From: Candidatus Falkowbacteria bacterium RIFOXYC2_FULL_47_12
Lineage (GTDB): Bacteria > Patescibacteriota > Patescibacteriia > Patescibacteriales > XYC2-FULL-47-12
DNA length: 9,093 nt
Assembly (NCBI GenBank): GCA_001778285.1
Contig: MFGL01000040.1
Coordinates: 758-9,850, forward strand
Reading direction: 5' to 3'
Shown: positions 1 through 6,024 of the stretch, in pieces
How positions within the stretch are numbered: position 1 is the stretch's first letter
Layout: the number at the start of each line of letters is the position of its first letter
Notes under the pieces: generated by a model
Seen by the model: the letters and a program-made list of their open reading frames with translations, nothing else
The model's database searches: none
What the model was told of the DNA's origin: nothing
Position numbers and translations under genes: made by a program

Positions 1-756
1 GCCAGCAACTATGCGGTCATGATAAACAAAACGCCCGGCGCCATCAATTTAACCAAAGTCAGTTCGGTGCTCTGCGAGTACCCGGGGCCAAAGCAGGACC
101 CGCGGCAGCCGCTCTTGCGCTGGGAATTCAGCGACCAAAACAGCGGCGATACGCAGGCCGCGTATGAACTGGTGTTGAGTGCGAATGCGGCTTTTACGTC
201 GCCGCTTATCAGTACGGGAAAAGTGTTAAATAGCGCGGCTTCGCAGTACGCGGTTGATGCCGATGACGGCCTGCAGTACAATATAACCTACTATTGGCGG
301 GTGCGCGTGTGGGATAACCACAATTTTGTTTCCTCGTGGGCAGCAAGCAGTTTTACGGTTGAGCGGCACAGTTACCCTGATATTGTTTCCATTACCGCCA
401 CGCCGGCAAACCCGCGCGCGCTGGAAAACGTATTTTTTGCAGGCGTTGCCCAAACCTACGGCAACAGCGCCGTTGCCGCAAACGCATGGGTCTTTTCTTC
501 AGCCGCGACAGCGCCGTCAAGCGTTGCCACGTCAACGGCGCAAGCGACGGTTGTCGGCAGCGATGCCAGCGGCAACATAACGCAGTCAGCGACGCAGGGC
601 GCCGGGCCGATGCAATTTCAATCAACCGGCAGCGGCGGCAGCGCCAAAGAGGTTATTCTCACCGTTACCGATTCGGACGGCTACAGCTGTCAGAAACCTC
701 TCTCAATAAGCACGAGTATCAGTCTGCCCATCTGGGAGGAGGTAAAGCCGCAGTAG
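1..756 (+). CDS. Large surface/secreted protein with Fn3-like and PKD-like modules (3' end only)
   Basis: The frame is open from the first base, so the start lies upstream; 251 codons are visible and the stop is TAG at 754-756. Visible residues about 34-121 look like a fibronectin type III-like beta-sandwich, with the hallmark late strand YYWRVRVWDN followed by SSW and a closing FTV. Residues about 125-240 look like a PKD/Ig-like module, with a late ILTVTDSDGYS strand. The sequence is rich in Ser, Ala and Thr and has two cysteines (in LCEY and YSCQK). No catalytic motif is seen. Such modules are typical of extracellular adhesins or stalk proteins. Its position one base ahead of four minor-pilin genes suggests it is exported with, or displayed on, that structure, but this is inference. 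The exact function and full length are unknown. Confidence 0.75.
   Translation, partial: ASNYAVMINKTPGAINLTKVSSVLCEYPGPKQDPRQPLLRWEFSDQNSGDTQAAYELVLSANAAFTSPLISTGKVLNSAASQYAVDADDGLQYNITYYWRVRVWDNHNFVSSWAASSFTVERHSYPDIVSITATPANPRALENVFFAGVAQTYGNSAVAANAWVFSSAATAPSSVATSTAQATVVGSDASGNITQSATQGAGPMQFQSTGSGGSAKEVILTVTDSDGYSCQKPLSISTSISLPIWEEVKPQ
733..742 (+). promoter_or_regulatory. Purine-rich Shine-Dalgarno-like sequence at the end of the upstream gene
   Basis: TGGGAGGAGG lies inside the last codons of the preceding gene and is a good anti-SD match. It sits 15 bases before the ATG at 758, longer than the usual 5-9, and no in-frame start is closer. It may help re-initiation at the first pseudopilin gene. 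Confidence 0.4.
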
Positions 757-757
757 T

Positions 758-1288
758 ATGAGAATATATCAAAAAAAACGCAGCGGTTTTACTCTGATTG
801 AGCTCATCGTGACTACGGCCGTCATCGCTTTTTTGGCTACGTTTGTATTGGCCGACTATCGCACCGCTGGCCAGCGGACGGCGCTGCGTTTGGAAACGCA
901 AAAATTCATCGGCGATGTCCGGCGGGTGGAAAACATGGCGCTCGGCTCATTGGATTTCAACGGCGTTACGCCGGTCGGCGGATGGGGTATTTACCTCGCG
1001 GATACGCATACGTACTATATCTTTGTTGATAACGACGCGGCCGGCACGCCCGGCCACGGCAGCTATACCGCCGGCGATTTAATAGCCGAAACGGTTTTAT
1101 TGTCTGAAAAAATACTCTTTAGCGCCGGTATCGGCGCAAGCGTCGTGTTTGTGCCGCCCGACCCGTTAGTCTACCTCAACGGCGTTGGGAGCGGAACGCT
1201 TACCATTACCTTGCAGCAGGCTGACGATGTCGCTGTTACCAGAGACGTACTGATCAACTCTTTCGGTTTAGTTGACGCCAGCTCGTAA
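758..1288 (+). CDS. Type IV pilin-like minor subunit, GspH/FimT-like
   Basis: This 176-residue protein has a class III (prepilin) signal: a short basic leader, MRIYQKKRSG, then FTLIELIVTTAVIAFLATFV. Prepilin peptidase would cut after Gly10 and methylate Phe11; Glu at mature position 5 is present. The first 25 or so mature residues form the hydrophobic assembly helix, followed by a beta-rich C-terminal domain. As the first of four consecutive pilin-like genes it corresponds best to the GspH/FimT/FimU slot, a minor subunit of a type II secretion pseudopilus or type IV pilus. The family is certain from the motif; the GspH/FimT assignment rests on gene order and size. It begins one base after the upstream stop, so translation is probably coupled. 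Confidence 0.88.
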   Translation: MRIYQKKRSGFTLIELIVTTAVIAFLATFVLADYRTAGQRTALRLETQKFIGDVRRVENMALGSLDFNGVTPVGGWGIYLADTHTYYIFVDNDAAGTPGHGSYTAGDLIAETVLLSEKILFSAGIGASVVFVPPDPLVYLNGVGSGTLTITLQQADDVAVTRDVLINSFGLVDASS

Positions 1289-1293
1289 TTTTT

Positions 1294-1815
1294 ATGTCAC
1301 AACAGCAAAAACAACGCGGATTCAGCTTGATTGAAGTGATGGCCTCGGTCGCTATCATCGCTTTTAGCATGCTGGGAATTTTTTCTTTGGTTATTTATAA
1401 TCAAAAAATTTATTTGTCCACCAAAAATACGTTCATCGGCGCGCTCCTCTCGGAAGAAGGCGCTGAGCTCGTGCGCAACGTGCGCGACAGCAACTGGCTG
1501 AACAGTCTGCCGTTCAACGACGGCATTGTCGGTCCGGCGTTTCGCCTTGATGCCACCGGCGACATCAAAAACTCCCTTCAGGCGGTGAGCGGCATTGACG
1601 ATGCGAACGCGCGTCTGAAAATTTTGGGCGGCGTTTACCGTCATGATTCGGGCGACGCAACGGCTTTTTCACGCGTGATTTTGATACAAAATATTGACGA
1701 GCCCGGCGGCGCGGCCGTGGACGGACTGCAGGTAACCTCATTCGTGCAGTGGGATGAGCGGGGCGCGACGCGCCAGCGCCAGACCGTCGTATTTTTGTAT
1801 GACTGGCGGCAGTAA
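1294..1815 (+). CDS. Type IV pilin-like minor subunit, PilV/GspI-like
   Basis: This 173-residue protein begins MSQQQKQRG followed by FSLIEVMASVAIIAFSMLGI, a canonical prepilin leader. The predicted cut is after Gly9 and Glu is at mature position 5. The LIEVMASVAIIA wording and the following assembly helix are typical of PilV/GspI proteins. After the helix come SEEGAELVRNVRDSNWL and a beta-rich domain ending in a FLYDWRQ strand. It is the second of four adjacent pilin-like genes and starts five bases after the previous stop. No Shine-Dalgarno sequence is visible before the ATG, so translational coupling is likely. It probably belongs to the priming or tip complex of a pilus or pseudopilus in the cell envelope. 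Subfamily naming is less secure than the family call. Confidence 0.87.
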   Translation: MSQQQKQRGFSLIEVMASVAIIAFSMLGIFSLVIYNQKIYLSTKNTFIGALLSEEGAELVRNVRDSNWLNSLPFNDGIVGPAFRLDATGDIKNSLQAVSGIDDANARLKILGGVYRHDSGDATAFSRVILIQNIDEPGGAAVDGLQVTSFVQWDERGATRQRQTVVFLYDWRQ

Positions 1816-1817
1816 CT

Positions 1818-2363
1818 ATGATTATACAATGCAATCAGCGAAATAATTTTGGCTTTACCCTCCTTGAACTCGTTGTCGGTCTGGGCATATTCGGGATAGT
1901 TCTTTTGAGTGTGACCGGCATTTTTCAGCAGGTTATCAATGCGCAGCGCCGGGCGGTCGGTGCGCAGAACGTGCAGGAGAACGTGCGCTACGTCATGGAG
2001 GTGATGGCCAAAGAAATCAGAACGGCCAAGCGAAACGCCACCACCTGCGCAGACGTTCCCGGCGGGCAGATTTTTGCCGTGACGAACGGCACGCTCTACT
2101 TACGCAACCAGCACGATGAGTGCTCAGCGTATTTTTTGGAAAATAACCGCATAAAAATCGCCCGCGACGGGGTGGAACAGTACGTGACTGCCGACGACAT
2201 CAAGGTTGATTATTTGAATTTTTCTCTGAAAAGCGACGCTCAGCCCGCCGTTACCGTTACGCTCGGCGTGAGTACGCTTGACACATCGGCGACCGGCGCC
2301 GCAATTGCCGTCCAGACAACGATTTCCAGTCGTTACTATCTGCAGGATGAAATTTTACCGTAA
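1818..2363 (+). CDS. Type IV pilin-like minor subunit, PilW/GspJ-like
   Basis: This 181-residue protein has the leader MIIQCNQRNNFG followed by FTLLELVVGLGIFGIVLLSV, so the prepilin peptidase site is after Gly12 and Glu is at mature position 5. The helix continues into QQVINAQRRAVGAQNVQENVRYVMEVMAKEIRTAKR, the long amphipathic stretch usual in PilW/GspJ proteins, where strands follow. The C-terminal half is beta-rich and ends SSRYYLQDEILP. Start and stop are each within two bases of their neighbours, consistent with one polycistronic message. In type IV pili and type II systems this class sits near the tip and contacts the PilX/GspK subunit, and a PilX-like gene is indeed next. The exact subtype is inferred from order and helix features. 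Confidence 0.86.
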   Translation: MIIQCNQRNNFGFTLLELVVGLGIFGIVLLSVTGIFQQVINAQRRAVGAQNVQENVRYVMEVMAKEIRTAKRNATTCADVPGGQIFAVTNGTLYLRNQHDECSAYFLENNRIKIARDGVEQYVTADDIKVDYLNFSLKSDAQPAVTVTLGVSTLDTSATGAAIAVQTTISSRYYLQDEILP

Positions 2364-2364
2364 T

Positions 2365-2805
2365 ATGCAAAGTATTATGCGGGCACTGCGAACCAATAAT
2401 CAAGGCATTTCCATTTTAATAACTATCATTGTGCTTGCGGCAATGTTAGTTATTGCGCTGGGCGCAAGCGATATTTTGAATAAAGGTTTGCGCGCTTCCA
2501 ATCTCTCCGGCCGTTCAACGGTCGCGTACTTGGCGGCTGAATCCGGCGCCGAGCGCCTGCTGTGGTACGCGGTCAATGACGCTAGTTTTGAGACCAATTT
2601 CAGCGCCTGCGCTGCCGGCGGCTACATTAACATTCACGACCCGGCTAATTTTGTCTGCGGGGCGTACAGCCATTTAATAGACCCCGCCAATCCCAATTAC
2701 TACTACCGGGCATACTACGCTCAATCAGGGATTTTTCACGTGTATCAGTCAATCGGATACTATTACGGCGCCCAGCGCAGCATTGAAATGAAGTACGTTA
2801 AATAA
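2365..2805 (+). CDS. PilX/GspK-like minor pilin-related protein
   Basis: The ATG at 2365 is chosen (146 residues) because it follows the preceding stop by one base, the spacing seen elsewhere in this cluster. An upstream ATG at 2347 would overlap the previous gene. The N-terminus is basic, then NNQG and the hydrophobic helix ISILITIIVLAAMLVIALGA. If cut after that Gly, the Glu at mature position 5 is absent (Ile instead), as in GspK; PilX-type proteins also have such G-I-x-x-L helices. YLAAESGAERLLWY after the helix matches the conserved segment of PilX N-termini. The C-terminal part is Tyr-rich (NYYYRAYYAQSG, IGYYYG), perhaps an adhesive or packing surface. It completes the four-gene minor subunit set. 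Whether it is processed by prepilin peptidase cannot be told. Confidence 0.8.
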   Translation: MQSIMRALRTNNQGISILITIIVLAAMLVIALGASDILNKGLRASNLSGRSTVAYLAAESGAERLLWYAVNDASFETNFSACAAGGYINIHDPANFVCGAYSHLIDPANPNYYYRAYYAQSGIFHVYQSIGYYYGAQRSIEMKYVK

Positions 2806-2874
2806 ACTTTTGACCATTATGTTTTCGCTTATTTCAGCCATCTCAGAGAGTTTCGCAACAGTTTAGAAATTACC

Positions 2875-3486
2875 ATGCTTCATAAATTTCTCCTGACAAT
2901 TTTAATAGGGCGAATAGCGTTTTTAGGATTATCAAGTTTTATTCCGTTTGCTTTCGCCGCGCCGGTTAATACCGACTATCTTTTCGGCGGCGGCGTTACT
3001 AACGTCCAAAAATTGTCCGAACAGAGCGGCCTGGGCCTGCAAGACCCGCGGGAAACGGCCGCCAAAGTCGTTAATGTTATTTTGGGATTTTTAGGCATAA
3101 TCGCCGTGGTTTTAATTTTAATCGCCGGTTTTTTATGGATGACGGCCGCCGGGAGCGAGGAAAAAATTGCTACCGCCAAGAAATTAATGAGCGCGGGCGT
3201 TATCGGCTTAGTCATTGTTTTAGCCGCCTTCGGCATCGCGCGCTTTGTAATCAGTTCCATGTTAAGCGCGACTGGCGGTGATTCCAGCGGCGGCGGTGTC
3301 GCCGAAGCAGAAAATTCAGCGGGAGCGGCCAGGCAAAAATTTGATACTGTCACGAGAAAAGTCCAGCTAACCGAAAACGGCTTGCCAAACGCGGATGAAC
3401 CGGCACATGATGACACAACATTGTCGGAAGAAAAGATTTTTACTAATGTTGATATTGAAATTATTTCTGACGCCTCCCTATATTAG
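2875..3486 (+). CDS. VirB2/TrbC-like type IV secretion pilin with extended C-terminal tail
   Basis: This 203-residue protein has a Sec-type signal peptide (hydrophobic residues 5-28 ending AFA before APVN, cleavage near 28/29) and two transmembrane helices at about 65-89 and 105-128. They are joined by a short polar loop, WMTAAGSEEKIATAKKLM. The helix-loop-helix with W-x-T-A-x-G and AKKLMSAGVIGLVIVLAAFGIARF matches the small VirB2/TrbC-like pilins that recur in Candidate Phyla Radiation genomes. The roughly 75-residue hydrophilic, acidic tail after the second helix is more than such pilins usually carry. A 69-base gap separates it from the pilin-like cluster; no clear Shine-Dalgarno is seen. 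The gene ten bases downstream is probably co-transcribed. The role, a membrane-embedded or polymerised pilin, is inferred from the family. Confidence 0.75.
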   Translation: MLHKFLLTILIGRIAFLGLSSFIPFAFAAPVNTDYLFGGGVTNVQKLSEQSGLGLQDPRETAAKVVNVILGFLGIIAVVLILIAGFLWMTAAGSEEKIATAKKLMSAGVIGLVIVLAAFGIARFVISSMLSATGGDSSGGGVAEAENSAGAARQKFDTVTRKVQLTENGLPNADEPAHDDTTLSEEKIFTNVDIEIISDASLY

Positions 3487-3496
3487 TTTAAAATTT

Positions 3497-5311
3497 ATGC
3501 TAAAACATAAGTGGTTAGCGCATTTAAGTTACTATATACCGACACTAATAATCGGCATTTTTGCAGTGGAGATTTTTTTTACCTGGCCAACGGTTGCGGT
3601 ACTGTCAGCGCCGGCTAATCGGCCGGCCAAGGTAAAAATTACCTGGAAAATAGACGAACAATACAAAGACGAAATAAAAAATTTTCGCCTTTGGCGGCAG
3701 GATAATGGCGGGTTTTTTAGGTGGTTAACCACTATAGGTCTGGACAAAAACGGCCTTCTGCCGCCGGGCTATTCTTATATTGAAGACCAGCTTACTCAAG
3801 CCGGCAATTATCATTATTATGTGGAAGTAATAAAAAATGACGGTCAGGTCGCAAGCTCCATAAATAGCGATGTACCGCTCGTGGGCGTTGATGTCGTTTG
3901 TGATTCCAGTTGCCGCGCTAGTAAGATTGAAGATGACAGTTCAACAAGCAATAGGGGAAATTCCCGGCCACTTGGACAGAGGCCGTCAGTCACTCCTATT
4001 ATCCCTTTTGACAATATTGATAAAAGCGACCAAAAAACTATTGCTTGTTTTGCAGAACGCACTAAACCTTGGGATGATTTTTTAAAAAATTGTGAAACAG
4101 CCGCTGATAATCTTGCAGATTACGAAGGCGTAAGCGTTGACGGGCGCGCGGAAAACAAAGTTGCCAGGAATAAGGATGATAACGGCAACCTATGCATCAA
4201 CGGCGGAGAAGACAATAATTGCCGCTGGGAGGATTCGTCTTCTCTGACCAGCGCGGCAGACACTGAATGCAATGGCCAGTATTATGTTTGCAATCTTTAT
4301 TATAATGCGGAGGGCTATAATTTCGTGCGAAGCAATATATTAGAGCGTAATATCACTAAATTTGCCGGTAAACCCTGCACGACTAATGACACCAACAAAG
4401 CCGGGTATTGTTCTTTGAGCGGACAATGTATTGCCTGCAATAGCAGCCAGGCGAGCGATAACGTCTGCCAAAGCGGCGGCACCGGTTTTTCCGCCATATC
4501 GTTTTTAATAGCTAATGCCATTATCGGCGCGGTTGATTGTCCGGTTAAAGATGGTTGCGCGGGCAAAGGGGATGTCAATCAAAAAAACAAGGATGCTTGT
4601 AATAAGGGAGGAAGCTGCACTTTTAGCCAGTTTGATAAGGATTGCAACATAACAGTATCAAAGGGAAAATGCGCCGGTGATAAAAATAATTCTACTTGCA
4701 CTATCGCTGATAAAATATGTCCGGACGAATTGGTCCCCTGCGGTACTGGTTGTTGTGCGGATAAAAAAGAGTGTGTGGGTATTGGGAATAGTCGATTTAT
4801 GTGTTTGGTTACTAAAGACAAATGTCCGTCGCCCGCTGTTTGGTGCAAAAATGACGATACTGACGATACTAAAGTAGCTAAAGATGCTAAAGGCAAAGGA
4901 GTATGTTGCAATCAGGGTTATAGTTGTGGGATTGAAACAGAGAGGGGATACGCCTACTGTAGCAAAGCGAACGCGTGCGACGCGGCGACGGAAATTGAAT
5001 GTAAAGGTGGTGTCTGGAGTAGTTTTGGAGTCCAACTGAATTTGAGCGGACTTTCGTTATGCTGCGACAAGGCAACACAGAACTGTTATCAGGATGGAAA
5101 TAAGGTGAACGGCAAAGAAATCAGCGGGTATAAAAATTGGCCTTTATGCGTGACTAAAGATGAGGTGAAAGAATGCGATTCCGATGGAACCAAGTGCCAT
5201 GGCCTAGGAGGATATAAAACAATATTTGTTTGTTGTAAAAATGGGAAAGAGTATTGCACGCATTATTCTGAATTAGTGCCATTTTGTAAGGAGTGGAATA
5301 AAAAAAGATAA
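3497..5311 (+). CDS. Membrane-anchored Fn3-like, Cys-rich surface protein with four C-terminal six-Cys repeats
   Basis: The ATG at 3497 gives 604 residues with an N-terminal hydrophobic anchor (about 12-31, YYIPTLIIGIFAVEIFFTWP). The open frame extends to 3395, but that part overlaps the pilin gene and would disrupt the signal. Residues about 37-131 form an Fn3-like sandwich (KVKITWKI early, GNYHYYVEVIKNDG late). From Cys135 onward there are 44 cysteines. The last 24 form four units, each Cys, 6-7 residues, Cys, variable, CysCys, 5-6 residues, Cys, variable, Cys, at 408-436, 443-488, 494-551 and 560-597. Even spacing implies extracytoplasmic disulfides. A hydrophobic stretch at 330-346 could be a second membrane segment or a buried core. 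I do not recognise the family; an adhesin or appendage-associated role is inferred from the pilin neighbours. Confidence 0.72.
   Translation: MLKHKWLAHLSYYIPTLIIGIFAVEIFFTWPTVAVLSAPANRPAKVKITWKIDEQYKDEIKNFRLWRQDNGGFFRWLTTIGLDKNGLLPPGYSYIEDQLTQAGNYHYYVEVIKNDGQVASSINSDVPLVGVDVVCDSSCRASKIEDDSSTSNRGNSRPLGQRPSVTPIIPFDNIDKSDQKTIACFAERTKPWDDFLKNCETAADNLADYEGVSVDGRAENKVARNKDDNGNLCINGGEDNNCRWEDSSSLTSAADTECNGQYYVCNLYYNAEGYNFVRSNILERNITKFAGKPCTTNDTNKAGYCSLSGQCIACNSSQASDNVCQSGGTGFSAISFLIANAIIGAVDCPVKDGCAGKGDVNQKNKDACNKGGSCTFSQFDKDCNITVSKGKCAGDKNNSTCTIADKICPDELVPCGTGCCADKKECVGIGNSRFMCLVTKDKCPSPAVWCKNDDTDDTKVAKDAKGKGVCCNQGYSCGIETERGYAYCSKANACDAATEIECKGGVWSSFGVQLNLSGLSLCCDKATQNCYQDGNKVNGKEISGYKNWPLCVTKDEVKECDSDGTKCHGLGGYKTIFVCCKNGKEYCTHYSELVPFCKEWNKKR
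4718..5287 (+). repeat. Four diverged six-cysteine protein repeats in the coding sequence
   Basis: Cys order in the four units is C-x6-C-x3-CC-x5-C-x9-C; C-x6-C with a longer gap, CC-x5-C-x10-C; C-x7-C, CC-x6-C; and C-x6-C, CC-x6-C. The residues between are strongly diverged, so only the cysteine scaffold and a few Gly, Lys and Asn positions persist. The CC pair is in GTGCCADKKEC, GVCCNQGYSC, SLCCDKATQNC and FVCCKNGKEYC. The pattern recalls granulin-like or other small disulfide modules, but homology is not shown. Confidence 0.75.
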
Positions 5312-5347
5312 ATTTGTTTAATATTAGCTTAATTTTATCTATTCTGT

Positions 5348-5376
5348 TTGACAAAATATTTTTTTTATGTTATGAT
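5348..5376 (+). promoter_or_regulatory. Near-consensus sigma-70 promoter for the lipoprotein gene
   Basis: TTGACA at 5348-5353 and TATGAT at 5371-5376 are separated by exactly 17 bases of AT-rich DNA. The -35 is perfect and the -10 differs from TATAAT at one base. Transcription would start near 5383, giving a leader of about 42 bases. It is by far the best promoter in the window. Confidence 0.85.
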
Positions 5377-5386
5377 TATTTCATAA

Positions 5387-5396
5387 AATGATCATT
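5387..5396. promoter_or_regulatory. 10-bp palindrome just downstream of the promoter (operator candidate)
   Basis: AATGATCATT is a perfect dyad roughly 4-14 bases past the predicted transcription start, a common operator position. AT-rich DNA gives short palindromes by chance, so this is only a candidate. Confidence 0.25.
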
Positions 5397-5406
5397 AAAT
5401 AAAATC

Positions 5407-5420
5407 CGCCGAAGGAGGCG
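5407..5420 (+). promoter_or_regulatory. Strong ribosome binding site with a small hairpin
   Basis: AAGGAGG at 5412-5418 is a full anti-SD match, six bases before the ATG at 5425. CGCC (5407-5410) can pair with GGCG (5417-5420), placing most of the SD in a six-base loop. No other gene here has an SD this good and well spaced. Confidence 0.75.
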
Positions 5421-5424
5421 AATC

Positions 5425-5850
5425 ATGAAAAAGATATTAGTTTTCATTTCATTTTTTTTATTTTCATGCCATACCCCCCAAAAAGAAGTTTTTTTTGGGA
5501 GGTACGGGAAAGAATCGGAGGCGATTTACATGTCTGCCGCCCAGGACCTAGCCAACGGCTTATGCCCTAGGTTAGAGTTTGAAAATACAGAGTCCGCTTT
5601 CTCCCTGGTTTTCACAGAATCTGGAGGGAAAGTGGATGAAAACTGGCTAGCTGATTTTAGCCAGCTAGTCAAAAAATTAAGCAGGGGGAAAGTCAGGATT
5701 GAAGCCCCTTGCAGAGCGGAATTTGCGCCAGATGTCCCCGGAGTGTATTTTACTCTGTGTTTTGGGGAAATGGCGCAGGGAGTGAAGTTGACTCCCGAAG
5801 AGCCATTGTTTCAATTTGAGTATCCAGTAATCGCCTGGGGTTCTAGGTGA
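5425..5850 (+). CDS. Small lipoprotein of unknown function
   Basis: This 141-residue protein has a very short lipoprotein signal: MKK, a hydrophobic run rich in Phe, then FLFSC with Cys15 as the predicted lipidated residue. The mature chain begins CHTPQKEV and has further cysteines at 47, 96 and 112. The start is fixed by the ideal Shine-Dalgarno. I do not recognise the family; the mature part looks like a small mixed alpha/beta domain, with VYFTLCFGE as a clear strand. It stands alone with its own strong promoter and intrinsic terminator, so it is not part of the surface-protein locus before it or the ligA group after it. The self-contained layout could indicate recent acquisition or high expression. 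It would be tethered to the outer face of the cell membrane. Confidence 0.75.
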   Translation: MKKILVFISFFLFSCHTPQKEVFFGRYGKESEAIYMSAAQDLANGLCPRLEFENTESAFSLVFTESGGKVDENWLADFSQLVKKLSRGKVRIEAPCRAEFAPDVPGVYFTLCFGEMAQGVKLTPEEPLFQFEYPVIAWGSR

Positions 5851-5878
5851 TTATTGGAAAAATTATGTGAGCTCTTTG

Positions 5879-5911
5879 TCTGCGTTGCCAACCAGTAGCG
5901 CAGATTTTTTT
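5879..5911 (+). terminator. Intrinsic terminator of the lipoprotein gene
   Basis: TCTGCG at 5879-5884 pairs with CGCAGA at 5899-5904. The stem extends inward by a T-G and a T-A pair to eight pairs, leaving a ten-base loop, and is followed by seven T residues (5905-5911). It lies 28 bases after the stop codon. Confidence 0.88.
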
Positions 5912-5935
5912 ATGGTAATTTTATGAAAAAATAGG

Positions 5936-5941
5936 TATAAT
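5936..5941 (+). promoter_or_regulatory. -10 element of a likely ligA promoter
   Basis: TATAAT is a perfect -10 hexamer about 84 bases before the ligA start and just after the lipoprotein terminator, where a new promoter is needed. The -35 at 17-bp spacing (TGGTAA, 5913-5918) matches only three of six positions, so the promoter would be weak or activator-dependent. Confidence 0.5.
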
Positions 5942-5958
5942 ACAACAGCAATCACGAA

Positions 5959-5978
5959 ATTCCCGCCTGCGCGGGAAT
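5959..5978. repeat. Perfect hairpin repeat in the ligA leader
   Basis: ATTCCCGC at 5959-5966 and GCGGGAAT at 5971-5978 form a perfect 8-bp stem with a CTGC loop, followed by GAC. It lies between the probable -10 and the start codon, so it would be in the 5' leader. The wording resembles dispersed GC-rich palindromes common in bacterial genomes. There is no T-tract, so it is not an intrinsic terminator. Confidence 0.75.
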
Positions 5979-6024
5979 GACAGCTTAGGGAATTTTGCAA
6001 TCTCAAGGTTTAATAATATCAAAT

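Noticed and set aside
2278..2364. Longer start for the PilX-like gene
   Set aside because: The added residues are the out-of-frame reading of the preceding gene's end and have no leader character; the ATG at 2365 fits cluster spacing.
2810..2815. TTGACC as a -35 box for a promoter before the VirB2-like gene
   Set aside because: No acceptable -10 hexamer occurs at 16-18 bp downstream, so a promoter in this gap is not supported.
2976..3416. 146-codon open frame on the - strand opposite the VirB2-like pilin gene
   Set aside because: It is antisense to a gene with a clear signal peptide and two helices, its composition follows from the complement of hydrophobic codons, and it shows no motif.
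3395..3496. N-terminal extension of the Cys-rich protein to an upstream ATG
   Set aside because: It would overlap the pilin gene by 92 bases and bury the hydrophobic anchor behind 34 basic and hydrophobic residues; the ATG at 3497 gives a normal 10-base gap.
5312..5347. Terminator after the Cys-rich gene
   Set aside because: Only weak AT pairs such as TTAA repeats are present, with no GC stem, so no intrinsic terminator can be supported.
5959..5978. Hairpin as a terminator or CRISPR repeat
   Set aside because: There is no T-tract after it and no second copy at spacer-like distance, so it is listed as a dispersed-type hairpin only.
5995..6024. TTG start for ligA
   Set aside because: The AGGGA before it is only three bases away, too close, and the added residues are not LigA-like; the ATG at 6025 fits better.
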